The notes beneath the pieces are model-generated. The model was not told the origin of the DNA and ran no database searches. It worked only from the letters and a program-made list of their open reading frames with translations. 64,000 nucleotides of DNA from Alligator mississippiensis (lineage: Eukaryota > Chordata > Crocodylia > Alligatoridae). A program made the translations under genes and the position numbers. The DNA lies in contig NC_081824.1 in assembly GCF_030867095.1 (NCBI RefSeq), positions 47,774,882 through 47,838,881 of the forward strand. Direction: 5' to 3'. Shown here piece by piece: positions 11,152 to 22,812 of this stretch (within the stretch, counting starts at the first letter, position 1; the number at the start of each line of letters is the position of its first letter).

Positions 11152-13083
11152 TTTGACTTTTAAGAGACCTTTATTCCCGGGAGGGTGGTAACTCGGAGGC
11201 AGTAAAGAGCATGTACAAGTACGCCCGAATCTCTGGGCCTCATGGACAAGGCCTGGGCTCATGGCCTGCAAGGCCTGCCCGTACACTCTAGGCAAAAAAA
11301 ACCAACACAGCGAACATTAGGACTATTTACATTATTTACAGTTCTGCCAGCGGGGACACCCATGGAGGCCTCTGGGGTCGACCCACATGAACAAAAGTCC
11401 AAGGCCTCGGCCCGCTTGGCGCGTCTCTGCAGCTTGAGCAGCCGGTGGCATCACAGTATGAGGATCAGGCGTCCCGCCTCGACTCGGCACAGCGCCCCCT
11501 CGAGGGCCCAGCGCTCCTTAAAGGCGGGCACCGTCCGCCGGAGGACAGCGTGCTCAAACTCGAGCGAGAGGTGGGCCCGCACCAGCAGGCGGAAGAGCTG
11601 CGGGGTGTCGACCATCCTGGTGCCGGTGAACCGGTTTTGCCAGCTCTTCAGGGTGGCCATCTTGGCCTGGCCCAGCAGGAAGTTGGCCAGGCTGACCGTG
11701 GCCCGCTCGACCGCCCGGTACGGAAAGGAGTGGACGTAGGCGTCTTCGGAGAAATCTCGGCCCAGCACCCGAAGCAGTGCGCCCAGGGCGTCAAAGAGAG
11801 GCTGCAGCCGAGGGCAGTCGAGGAACGCGTGGAAAATGTCCTCGTCCAGCACCCCCGGGCAGAAGGGGCAGGCCGACGAGGCCGCTGGGTCCAGGTGACG
11901 CACAAAGGTGCCGGTGGCCAGGATGCCGTGCACGAGTCACCACTGCAGGTCACCGGCCTTCTTGGCGATGGGCACCTTATACAGCGTGCGCCACGCCGGG
12001 GTCCCGGGCCGCGCCAGGCACCGCCGCCACCCAGTGTCAGGGCGGCCAGCGAGCACCTGGGCGTGCCGGGTGCGCATCACCCACATGTAGAGGCCTTTGC
12101 GGGGCAGGGTGCCAAAAGGGCAGCCCGTATTGCTGCTGGGGGGTACCGGGAGCCTGAGCAGCGTGTTGGGCCGCTCGGCCAGCTCGCCGGGTACCGCTGG
12201 GATGACGGGGAGTGGTGGGAAGGCGTCTTCTGCGGCGTCCGTGGTGGAGAGGGGCCGGCGAGTCTGGAGATGGACTTCCAGGGCGGTCACTGCCTCCGTC
12301 GGGAGGGCGGCCCTAACGGCCTGCAGAAGCCGCCCCGCGGTGTGGACGGAGCGCATCGCCAGCCGGGCAGCCAGGGCCTCGTGTGACAGCCAGTCTGACC
12401 AAGCAGGGTCCAGGAGGTGCTCTAGGCGGGTGGAGCGCACCTTGACAAGAGCTGCCGTGAGGCTGGCGGAGGCCAGGCTCGGCATGACACGGTGCAGGGC
12501 CGGGTTGTGGACCGGGGCTCTTGAAGGAGTTGCGGGAACCGCAGGTGCCTGGCCTGGGGACAGAGATGGAAGGCCGCCCGCCAGGCCCAAACCATGCTGC
12601 GGTAGAACGGGGGAAGGACAGCCCCGTTCAGGAAGGTGAGGTCCAGTTGAAACAGCTCCCGGTCAAAGCCGAGGCCCCCTACTCGCCACAGGAACTGGCA
12701 TGCCAGCTGTCGCCACGGGAGGTGACTTTCGGTGTACAGGAGCCGCTGGAGGGCCTGCAGCCGATAGACGGCCACCCTGCTGGCCAGATCGATCAGGCCC
12801 TGGCCCCCCTCGCCGGTGGGCAGGTAGAGGGCAGCTCATGGGAGCCAGTGGCGTCCGTCCCACAGGAAATCTACCAGGAGCCGCTGCAGTCTCTCCAGTA
12901 GCTCCGGCGGAGGGTCCAGCACCGCACAGCGGTGCCAAAGGGTCGCTGCCGCCAGATTATTGATGATGAGGAGGCGCCCCCGGTAGGAAAGGCTGGGCAG
13001 GTGCCAGCGCCACCGCTGCAGGCGGCCTCCACTCCTTCCTCGAGGCCGTCCCAGTTGTGCGCCATGAAGGTTGTCGGCCCCAG
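11152..13083 (-). mobile_element. Tx1/L1-like LINE, 5'-truncated (ORF2 3' half)
   Basis: The - strand encodes the C-terminal half of a Tx1-clade (L1-like) ORF2. In order: the post-RT block with 'LSYRGRLLIINNLAA' and 'LLVDFLWDGRHWLP' (13000-12839), 'GLIDLASRVAVYRLQALQRLLY' in two adjoining pieces (12810-12740), 'FYRSMVWAWR' (near 12600), and a C-terminal zinc-knuckle-like CX2CX9HX4C at 11870-11814 (C22, C25, H35, C40 of the last frame). Breaks are an in-frame TGA at 12836-12838, a frameshift near 12530 and a TGA at 11937-11939; otherwise about 1.6 kb stays readable. A 3' UTR follows with AATAAA (11170-11175, reverse strand). The segment is far more GC-rich than its surroundings. RT and endonuclease are absent through 5' truncation. 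Clade assignment is by remembered similarity to fish and Xenopus Tx1 proteins. Confidence 0.75.
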
Positions 13084-13116
13084 GAGAAAGAAAAGAAAGA
13101 AAGAAAAGAAAAGAAG
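13084..13116. repeat. (GAAA)n purine tract at the LINE 5' edge
   Basis: The GAAA/GAAAA repeats directly abut the 5'-truncated end of the Tx1-like LINE (TTTC/TTTTC on the element's sense strand). Confidence 0.9.
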
Positions 13117-15245
13117 TCAAATTGCTTTACTGTATTGGAATACTCTTTGCTCTTATTGGAAGAAGGAAGATATTGCACCTAGTGGAATTTCCTTCCCATC
13201 AGTGGGTGAGACCTCAGGGCAAATTTCAAGCTTCCCTGATTCTGCCCTTAGGCCTCCAACAGCTTGGTTATAGCTTAGGGCATCTTGAACTGGAAGAAGG
13301 GGTCTAATTTTAAATCCTGTTTCAATTTCTGTTTCACAGCACCCTAACCTATATCTACATAGTCAAAGCACTTGCAGCTTCTGTTACCTCAAGGTAGCAT
13401 TGGCACCATTTCTCTTAGCTCTTGGATTTTGTGGTGGGCCATCAAGAACCATTCTAATCTCCCCTGTGGAGAAGACACCTAACACAACTCCGTCTCGCTG
13501 TGCTTGTGTCACAGAAAGTGAGAAGAACAAAACCAGAGAGGAAACCCCTTTCTTAGAGGTTACAAATATGATAGCTATGGAATCACAAGACCCTTGGCCA
13601 ACAAATTAGTCATAGGTTTGGATCTCTTGTCCTGCTTGGTATACATACAGGGATCTCATACCCTTTGCTGATTTGGATATTGGGGCAATTTGCCTCTCCA
13701 AATGTTCCATTTCACTGTTTTTGCCTCTCTACTTCTTAATAGGTGATGCCTTAGTGCTAGCTGTGCCAAATTCTGACAATGACCTGAGATAAGACACTCC
13801 AGCAAACTCAGTTACTATTAATATTCCCATAGGAAGGATTAGTAAGGATATCGCTCATCTTCTAAACGTCCTAGTTTCACTTCATTCACTGAAAGACAGA
13901 CCACTGTTCTGATCCAGATGTACCTAGTACAGATGAACTGGGAGTCCCAGACTCCTTTGCACAGGTTACAGTACTCATTTCCTATTGGATTTATGGTAAA
14001 TTGTTCTTAATCCTTGTTAATAAACGTGTTTGAAACTTTGTAACAAGAGGCTTAAAACTGTTAATATCAGTTTTATTTTTCCCATCCCACTTTTTCTTTG
14101 GTCTTAATGATTTCTTAAACATTCCTGTTGTTTAACTTTCCATGTAGAGTGATGCATGATGGATGTTGGGTTGTATTAGGTTACATTATAATAGTGTTTC
14201 CCAAACTGATATAATGAAATACCTGCAGTGGAGCCAGAATGTCCAAGGCATCCTGGTGTGTTTTCAACAGCATGCTATATGCAGCTGTGCATATTTCTCC
14301 TAGTGCAATCAGTGGTCAAAGAAAACTGAAGAATATAAAATGGAGGAATTGGTCTAATCTTACATTTCAGACCCGGTCACTGGAACAGAGTGATTTATTT
14401 ACAGAAAGACTTGGGGCCTGTATCAAGTGAACTGTGGAAGGATGAACCAATAGGGAAGGTCTTTCTAAAAATAGAGAATTGTTGTAACTTTTATAGCAGT
14501 ATGTATGTTGACTATAACCCATAACCTATTGTGCCTCCCTTCTGCTATATTTCCTTATCTTGTGTATCTAACACCCACTCTTACTGCTGATGCAGAAAAT
14601 AGTTTGTACTATCAACAACTTGGTTTATATTTAATATTCATTAAAAGGGGTGAATAAAAAGCAAAATAAAAGATTAAAATTGGTTCTGGGAACAACCTTG
14701 CACTGCTGGGAATGGACCAGATGACCCATTGATCTCTTCTCACTTTTCATATGATAATCCCTGCTGCTCAGAGAAAGTAGTAGAAACAGAATAAATGTAA
14801 TGCATAATTGTTTTTAAGGATTTTTTCTGCTACATTTGCTCTCACTATGTTATTTCTCATCCCATGCTCTCACCTTTCACCTTTGTTTCACTAGTTATTA
14901 GTTTTTGTAAAGGTTTTGATCCCCTCTTCACTTTCTGCATGTCTCTTACCTTCCATTTTCTTTTTTCCCTTTCCCTCAAAATGGTTTCTATAGCACTCTT
15001 CTCTTTATCTTAATTCTGCCTCCTGTTTCTTTTTGTATGTTATCTATTTTCCTGTAGGCTATTCTTCCCAGTTTCTTTTTTTTCCCTTCTCTTTCTGGAT
15101 AGGTTTTGCATCATTTTTTCTCTTGTCTTTTTGTTTTTCATTAAATATCTAGGGCCTTTTTAATATATGAAACATGGCCATGCCTTCCAAATGTCTTCTA
15201 GGTAATAGTATGTTAAAAATCACCAGTCAACCCCCCTGCCTTTGA
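13117..15245. other. Intergenic DNA, no gene recognised
   Basis: AT-rich sequence. A short CR1-tail-like motif ('gaatggaccagatgacccattgatctc') lies near 14708-14735, and a hAT-end-like 'TGTTTCCCAAACT' lies near 14195-14208 without a recognisable partner end. No gene is seen. Confidence 0.55.
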
Positions 15246-15249
15246 CATT

Positions 15250-15350
15250 ACCATAGAAATGAAGGCCTAGAAAGGATCTCTTGAGGTCGTCTAGTTCAAC
15301 CCTCTGCCCAAGGCAGTCCAGAATTGTTCTGGTCTGCTTCAGTTACTTCT
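15250..15350 (-). mobile_element. CR1 LINE 3'-end fragment
   Basis: The plus strand reads 'catagaaatgaaggcctagaaaggatctcttgaggtcgtctagttcaaccctctgccc'-like sequence, the reverse complement of a CR1 3' terminus. A MITE interrupts or abuts it at 15356. Confidence 0.7.
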
Positions 15351-15355
15351 CAGTG

Positions 15356-15623
15356 AACACGTCTACACATGATGCTAAGTTGCCATTGCAATGTGCTATG
15401 GTGATATAGCATCACTGGGCACAATGCTACAGCTATGTCACCATAGCAATGCACTCCCTCAGTATAGCACGTCACTATGGCCATGTAGGGGCTAAAAATA
15501 ACCGAGTGCCACTGGCACGGCACAGTAAGGACTGTTACTGCACCATCATTTAGTACTTCCAAAAGGAAGTACTAAATGGTGGCACAGTAACAATGCCACC
15601 ATAGGGGCACATGTAGACGTGCC
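15356..15623. mobile_element. Foldback MITE (268 bp, unclassified DNA transposon)
   Basis: The ends are inverted: AACACGTCTACACATG at the left and GGCACGTCTACATGTG (reverse complement of the right). They are flanked by a possible 5-bp target duplication CAGTG at 15351-15355 and 15624-15628. The interior is self-complementary. A perfect 14-bp stem at 15547-15560/15565-15578 has an AAAA loop, and a longer imperfect stem pairs about 15388-15411 with 15432-15455. There is no coding capacity. Ends and duplication length do not decide a superfamily. Confidence 0.65.
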
Positions 15624-16208
15624 CAGTGGTTCCAAAGCTGTATTTCCAGCTACATAGACCTGTGCTTGTCAGGCTCCAAACCATGTGTCCACATTTTGCT
15701 TTTATATAGCATTTAAAAAAAAGTCAGTCTAAGGCCTCTGAAAGAATTACTTTCTTGGATCCAACGCTTTGAATCATCTTAAGTTTAGAAGCATAGGCCT
15801 TTGATGAGAGAGACCAGGTCAAAGGATTTGAAAATATGGCTTTCATCACCAGGCTTTGTGTTTCTGAAAGTCATGAATGCTTTATGAATCACAGAGTATA
15901 TATTAGCAGTCTCCTCTGGTGATCACAAATGTTAAGGATATCACTATGTGTTGAAACAGCTTCTGAAAAGATATATACAAAGTGCCTCTAAAAATTAGAA
16001 CTGCTGTGTGACCCTGGTGAAATGTAGGACTTGAAAAGTGTAATGGATACACATCACTCATTACTTATCCCAGTATTGTCTACACTGGAATTTGCCTTGG
16101 CAAAATTCACTGTAAAAACAGTCTAATTTTGTGGCTTTTACCTAGGGTACTTGATCTTGGAAATATAACTATATCCCAGCTTAAAGCCTTTCCATTTATT
16201 TTTGTAAT

Positions 16209-16265
16209 TTAATAAAGTAAATATTATATTCAGTTCACAGTATGTGATCTTTTCACATCAGGAAA
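16209..16265 (+). repeat. 57-bp direct repeat, copy 1
   Basis: It matches 18366-18422 with three transitions in 57 positions. The shared core includes CAGTTCACAGTATGTGATCT. Similarity stops abruptly on both sides. Confidence 0.85.
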
Positions 16266-18365
16266 ATTGAATAATTATACATCACCTTCCATATAAATGT
16301 AGGCAGCAGGATTACCCTACTGGCTTGTTTTTGACCTACAGTTACTAAATTCCACCTTCAAAATTTGAGGCCCAGCAGTGCAGTGATATTTGCCGATTTT
16401 GCTTCTGTCCCATGGGTCCACGAACAGTTTCACATTGGTCTACCTCCTTTCTCCCATGTGTAGCATTCCTCATACTTAGCATTCTTTCTTCTTGCTTTTC
16501 AGCATGTTTTGCAGTACCTTTTTGGGACTGCCCCTAACCACAAGCTCCAGGACAGATATCATTTTCCCCTGATTTCTTTTTTTGTCAGGAGCAAAACACT
16601 GGTTTGACATGCCCTAGAGGTTTTACCTAACAGGGAAGAATGTTCTAATGGTGTAACACTGAACTGGGACTCTGGGATACCGGTTCATTTTCTAGATTTT
16701 TGATAATGGGTATGTCAATTATTATCTACACCTCAGAAAGATACCACTTCCATTCTCCTCTCTTTTCTTATGTAGACTGCCAGCTGTCTGGAATAGAATC
16801 TTGCTCTTACTATGTGCCTAATATGTGTGCACTGCTCTAGAGCTTGACTAGCAGCTTGGGGTTTGCTTATAACCCGAATAACCTAGATCACAAAGCAGCC
16901 TTACAAAAAATCAGTTTTATTAGGAAGAAGTGAGGGGAAAAATCAAAATGGAACAAAGGAGTGGTGTGCAAATCTCTCTAAACTTCAGTTTAGGCATAAT
17001 GAATTTAATGTTATAGTCACCATGGCAATGAAGAGGCTTACATATCTAGTTCAGTTCTCTCTCCCCAGCTTCAGTCTTTCACAAAAGTCATGACTTTGCT
17101 CCCCATAGTCCAAATCTTTTACAATCTTTGTTGCTCTTGCTACAGCATCCATTCTCATATGAAGCAGGAAGGTCACAAGTTACATCAGCATTTTAACTAT
17201 ATACTGTTTGGTCAGGTGCATTCTCTGGAGACTACGACTGTAAATAAAGTTCAAATCATTTTTGAGCTGTATAGTTACAGGAGACAATAGTATCTGTTAA
17301 TTCCAGAGCTAAAAAAGGGTGATGTTGTTTCCCAGTTTTTTCTCTCTCAAAGCCAGGCATTTCAAAACAGCCTTTTGATCTTGTTTTTACAGAGTCAAGG
17401 TAACAGGTGCCTTGTTTGCATAAGGGTTCCCCTGCCCCACCTGAAAAGCTGAAACCAAGTTATTAAGATTTGGAGCCTAATTCTGATGATGTTGTCATTT
17501 TTATGCACCTATTTGTGCGAAGTAAGTGTATTATGCTACCACCCTGATTCGGGAACATTTTTAGATCTGTAAGTAAATACAGAAGGTAAAATCCGTGAAG
17601 AGTGTGCCCTACAGTGCTCGTATGGTATGCCTGGCTCATTTTCAGCAAATGTATCTGCTTTCTCAATAATTACACATTCTATAAAATGTCTTGGAACCTT
17701 AGCCATCATCGCAAGGAGGGAGAAAGATGCATTATGATCCAGTTGTTTAATAGCTGCATGAGTTCTATATTCCTGTAATAGATTTATTTTAAAAAGTCTG
17801 CTTCTTGCATACAGCTTATTTTTTGCTTGGTTGAGGGCAATGGAGAGATTACATCCTTGTTTTAAGCCACCTGCACTCAGTTTGAGCTCACTGTTTTTAG
17901 TGCTTACTGCTGTGCTTTTTATATTAAAAAATAACAAAAAATGAGAAATTAGGCAAAGTTACAATAACAAAATGAGATACTAAACAAAGATTGAAAGCAA
18001 GAAACAAAATAAGTTAGGCATGGGGTCAAATACATATCAAAATTAAATGTTATCCTTAACCCTCTCTTCCCATTTTTTTCTATCTTATTACCATATTTAC
18101 TCAAATCCAAGACAAGGTTATTTGCAGGAAAAGCCCCTTTTCTTATAATCATATATAAGAAACTCTCACTAAATACATTGCCTATCATTAAACTGCTGCC
18201 AAAAGCAGCATGTACTCAGCGATGGAAACCAACTATGAAGTTGATTAATTGCAGCCAACACTGAACTTGACTATAAAATAAATAGCCCACTTGGGACAAA
18301 TGTGCTGATGGGATGTTGTGGCTCACCATGACTTGGAAAAGAGTTAGTGGCAAAGGGGACTGCAC

Positions 18366-18422
18366 TTAATGAAGTAAATATTGTACTCAGTTCACAGTAT
18401 GTGATCTTTTCACATCAGGAAA
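18366..18422 (+). repeat. 57-bp direct repeat, copy 2
   Basis: Second copy of the 16209-16265 repeat in the same orientation, about 2.1 kb downstream. Confidence 0.85.
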
Positions 18423-18978
18423 TAGTGCAAAGACTTGCCTGTCCTTGTGGTAAATTCCCTTTAGCATCCCATCCCAACCCATAAGGTTAGATTAGTACAC
18501 ACCATCTGACTAAGGCATATGATAGTGCCCATTAAATTCAGTCCCCTTTACCGTTGACTATATTTCAAGTCATGATGAGTCATAACAGTGCATGCTTTTT
18601 TATTTCCTCTCCACTCCCACAGCTGAACTGCGCCTTTTTTTCCCATTTCCAATTATTCCTGTTTATTCACCAGCGTTAAATGCCTCACAAACTTCATGAA
18701 ACAGGACCGCAAACAGTTTACCCAGAATCCCTCTGTTGCCCCCTCTCTCAACCTGGTGCATATGATTAGTGTGGTCCTGCCCTTCATGAGGTAAAGCCAG
18801 ACTTGGCTGTCCTGTATCTCAACTGCATATACATTTTTGGAGCATCCTAGGAACTGTGACAAGAATACCCAGTTCCAGTCAAGAGTGGGGGCTAATTACC
18901 ACATGGACCCTTTGTAGGGGTAACTGGACTACACACACATACAGAGCAGTGCTGAGCTGTGGGGTCACCATGGCTTGA

Positions 18979-20146
18979 AATTCATAGATTCATAGATGCT
19001 AGGGTCGGAAGGGACCTCAATAGATCATCGAGTCCAACCCCCTGTGTAGGCAGGAAAGAGTGCTGGGTCAAAATGACCCCAGCTAGATGCATATCTAACC
19101 TCCTCTTGAAGACCCCCAGGGTAGGGGAGAGCACCACCTCCCTTGGGAGCCCGTTCCAGACCTTGGCCACTCTAACTGTGAAGAAGTTCTTCCTAATGTC
19201 TAGTCTAAATCTGCTCTCTGCTAGCTTGTGGCCATTATTTCTTGTAACCCCCGGGGGCGCCTTGGTGAATAAAACCTCACCAATTCCCTTCTGTGTCCCC
19301 GTAATGAACTTATAGGCAGCCACAAGGTTGCCTCTCAACCTTCTCTTGCGGAGGCTGAAGAGGTCCAGGTGCCCCAGTCTCTCCTCATAGGGCTTGGCCT
19401 CCAAGCCCTTAACCATACGAGTGGCCCTTCTCTGGACCCTCTCCAGGTTATCCGCATCCTTCTTGAAGTGCGGCGCCCAAAACTGCACACAGTATTCCAA
19501 CTGCGGTCTGACCAGCGCCCGATAGAGGGGAAGTATCACCTCTTTGGATCTATTCGTCATGCATCTGCTGATGCACGATAAAGTGCCATTAGCTTTTCCG
19601 ATGGCTTCGTCACACTGCCGACTCATGTTCATCTTGGAGTCCACTAGGACTCCAAGATCCCTTTCCGCTTCCGTGCCACCAAGCAGGTCATTCCCTAGGC
19701 AGTAGGTATGCTGGACATTTTTCCTCCCTAGGTGCAGCATTTTGCATTTCTCCTTGTTGAACTGCATCCTGTTGTTTTCCACCCATATGTCCAACCTGTC
19801 CATGTCTGCTTGTAGTTGTTCCCTGCCCCCTGGCGTGTCCACTTCTCCCCACAGTTTTGTGTCATCCGCAAACTTGGACAGAGTACATTTCACTCCTTCG
19901 TCCAAGTCACTGATGAAGATATTGAAGAGTATCAGTCCAAGGACCGAGCCCTGCGGGACCCCACTGCCCACACCCTTCCAGGTTGATACCAACCCATCCA
20001 CCACGACTCTCTGGGTGCGACCCTCTAGCCAATTTGCCACCCACCGGACTGTGTAGTCATCCAAGTCACAGCCTCTTAACTTGTTTACCAGGATGGTGTG
20101 GGATACCATATCGAAGGCCTTCCTGAAGTCTATGACATCAACCCCA
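18979..20146 (-). mobile_element. Young CR1 LINE copy with open RT frame
   Basis: A 5'-truncated CR1. Its ORF2 C-terminal part is uninterrupted from the truncation point to the stop; with upstream host codons the open frame is 404 residues (20196-18982). RT motifs in order are 'DFRKAFDMV', 'GVPQGSVLG', '[11 protein letters not shown]', the catalytic F-A-D-D box at 19872-19858, and 'LGVLVDSKMNMS'. The thumb and C-terminal blocks follow ('RNNGHKLAESRFRLDIRKNFF'-type). The 3' end carries the CR1 octamer tail (TTCATAGA)2 at 18979-18998. The endonuclease and the N-terminal part of RT are missing. This is mobile-element coding sequence, not a host gene. Confidence 0.92.
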
Positions 20147-21845
20147 ATCATACTGTTGACAATCAATTCTGTTGACTCTGGTGGAGCCCAGCCCAATCAA
20201 CTTTGGCTTCAGACTAATTCAACTGGAATTGAATTTTGTGGTAATGGGGCACTTGCTCTGACCAGTTCATATCCTGCTTCAGGTATACACTGGAAAGCCA
20301 GGAACCTGCTCATAAACAGACACTCAGACCCCACAGTCAGGGACTGTATTAAAATGGGACCAAGTGAAATGGACCGGTACTACAGGAAGATAGAAGAGGA
20401 TGATGGGAAAGAAATGGCAGACATTATGTGGTGGAGATGGGTCTGGCATAGACCTTTTCAGGAGCAGGCCTTCTGAGGAGGGCAGTGGGCATGTAAACAG
20501 TGTGAGTCCTGGCCTAGTCATAATAGTGATTACGCACGTGTATGATGGCTAGAGGTTAGAAGTCTCTGGAACATCTACACTTCTGACCTTGATGAGGCTC
20601 TGACCTACTTAGGAAACTGAGGCATGTGCAGTTGAAACTTTGTTATATAACCAAAGAGCATGAACTTTATGTTAATGAGTTATGAAGTGATAATGAATAT
20701 GAATGGTCCAAGAAAATGATACTGTCGAGTGACTTTGATTGATCAAGATGCGGAAGCAGTGATTGGACCATGGTATGATTGGGAGGTGGCATGAGGTGGC
20801 CACTACAAAAGCCAGCGTGAGGCACTATCTCAGTGTATGTGTCTGTGAGAGCTGAGTCTGAGAACCTGAGAGTTTTGTGTCGTGTTGTTTTGCTGGAGAG
20901 GCTGGGAAGATTGGGGGTGCGGGTGCTGCGCGCTGCGTGTGTGGGGACACTAGAAGTCTCACCTGAGATACTTGCCTTCACTTCCCATCGGACAGGTAAA
21001 GTGTCACCCTTCCCTTTGAGCTCTCCAAGTACTCCACTTGTGGAGGAAAGGGTAGAAATCCTCTGCTCTACAGGGATCTGACAATAGACCCTGCAGCCTG
21101 GGTGTCAGTGCTCTTGGCTGCCACCACTGGTGACAGGCTGGTATGGCTCTCTATACATATTTGTATATAGCGTTCTGTTAAGTGGTTGTTAACTAGCTCA
21201 TGTTGCTATGATAACTGTTACTTTTGGCTTCTAATACAGATTAGTTATTAACCCTTACTTTGTCTTTGTATTCATTAATAGTAGTGGGCCTCAGGGTGGG
21301 GCTGGGCTGCAGGCCAATACTCTGAGGGATTAACTCTTTCAGGTGCAAGTGAATCATAGACACTAGGCACAGTAGAGGCCTAACAAACCTCTGTCCCTGT
21401 AATTATCACAGCCCTTGTGCCAGGCCAGTCTTCAGGTGGGGCTACAGATATGGAGATGCGGGCATGGGTGCACAGATACACAGTGTGAACTGTATAACAG
21501 GCTTTTAGTGTGCTTTGAGCTGCCAAATGAACCACAGGGGCCACTTGGCAGTGTGTTAGAAGTGGGGTTATATATATATATATATAAACAGCCATTCCCT
21601 TTTTTTCTTTGCAAAAAAAAATAATTTTTTTTTTTTGCAAATTGAAAAAGGCAATGGCTGGCAGGGGAAATACCATGAACATGATGATGGCAGGGGAAGC
21701 ACTCTGACCAAGGTAATACAATTAAAATGGCACTGTGTAGTGGAGGGTCTGCTTGTGGATAGGACTCCTTACAAGAGTCTCATAGTTAGCTTCCCACTGG
21801 CCAACTTTCAGTGGAGGGCTCTCGGCTACACGCCAACTTTATGAA
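20147..21845. other. Intergenic DNA, unclassified
   Basis: Moderately GC-rich around 20820-21120, AT-rich elsewhere, with a (TA)n run and T/A tracts at 21569-21640. The layout of 20560-21420 is weakly reminiscent of an LTR but has no convincing ends. No gene is seen. Confidence 0.5.
21569..21587. repeat. (TA)n microsatellite
   Basis: An uninterrupted TA run, followed by T- and A-rich tracts to about 21640. Confidence 0.9.
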
Positions 21846-21849
21846 AATG

Positions 21850-22400
21850 GGAGACTTCTCCCTAGCTTGCTCCTGTGGCCGTAAGGCTGAGGGTAAGCAA
21901 AACTTGGGGGGATCCAAACCCCAAGCCTCAGTGCTTGGGCCTGTACATAGGATGTCTGCCAAAGGATTTGGAAGTATCTGAAGCCCTAGGCAGGGGTGGA
22001 AGATGTTTGCCCGTAGTAGGGCCACATATGGTTCTTGAATGACTCACAGATTTAGAATTGATTTGGCTATTTGACTTAGGACTCAAAAAAATTCTTTAAC
22101 AATAAATAAAAATAGGGGACTGGTTTCTTTCTTGCTTTTCCTCTGGCTTGCTTCCCAGTCTTTTGGCTAGGACCATCCAGGACTAGGGGGCATCTGAATC
22201 CCTAGGTCTCTAGGCCCGGGGCTTGATCATAACATGTTCATCACAGATTTGGGGAGTATCTGAAGCCCCAAACTGATAGACCTAGGAAGGAGGATACTTG
22301 CCTAGTCAGAGCCACACAGACTTGAACAACTGAGTTCTGCTCAGTCAAAATTTGTAACTTGACTTTTGGGCTTTGCCCAATAGAATTCAAAACTGATTTG
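21850..22400. repeat. Two divergent tandem copies of a ~270-bp unit
   Basis: The two halves share phrases in the same order: 'gatttgg(a/g)a/gtatctgaagcc' at 21965-21986 and 22244-22267, then 'taggcaggggtgga...ttgcc' versus 'taggaaggaggata...ttgcc', then 'gagccacac/gggccacat' and a closing 'gaatgact/gaacaactg' block. The copies are clearly diverged. The element class is unknown and no protein is encoded. Confidence 0.5.
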
Positions 22401-22812
22401 GCCCTTAAAATTAAATTTTTAAAAAGTTTGCACTTCATTTAAGTAGGTGCCAAAGTGCTGCTCAAAAGTGTGTTTATGGAGTATTCTGTGCTAAAACTTG
22501 CAGTAGTTTAAAAAAAAAGAAGCTAACATGCATGAATTCTGGATGAACTAAGTTCATGGGAACGATGTGGGAATTGCTATAGTCATGTTTAATTTCAAGG
22601 TTATTGTTTTCAAATTTGCTCCTCACTTCTTTGTGCTCAGGGAGAGCAGGGTCTGACAGTAAGGAGAGGGGGAAGCGGCTGCCGGGGAAAAGAGCTGGAG
22701 GGAAGCAGAGAGCAAAGGGGCTACCTGACCACCTTCCCCCAACTTCTCCCTGATTTATTTCTCTGCTGTTGCAGTGGAAGGGGTGTAAATACAGGACAGA
22801 CCTCCAGGGTGT

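Larger units (their letters stand above)
15629..18978. other. Intergenic DNA holding a 57-bp direct repeat pair
   Basis: AT-rich, with no domain-bearing frame (the 133-codon - strand frame at 17536-17937 has no recognisable features). The only internal structure noted is the direct repeat listed separately. Confidence 0.6.

Noticed and set aside
11445-12386. 313-codon + strand frame
   Set aside because: It is the shadow of the GC-rich Tx1-like LINE coding on the - strand, where the recognisable protein lies.
18982-20196. 404-codon - strand frame as a possible host gene
   Set aside because: It is a CR1 reverse transcriptase with the F-A-D-D box and CR1 tail, so it is annotated as a mobile element.
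20560-21420. Possible third LTR-like element
   Set aside because: No convincing TG...CA ends, target duplication or ordered TATA and poly(A) signals.
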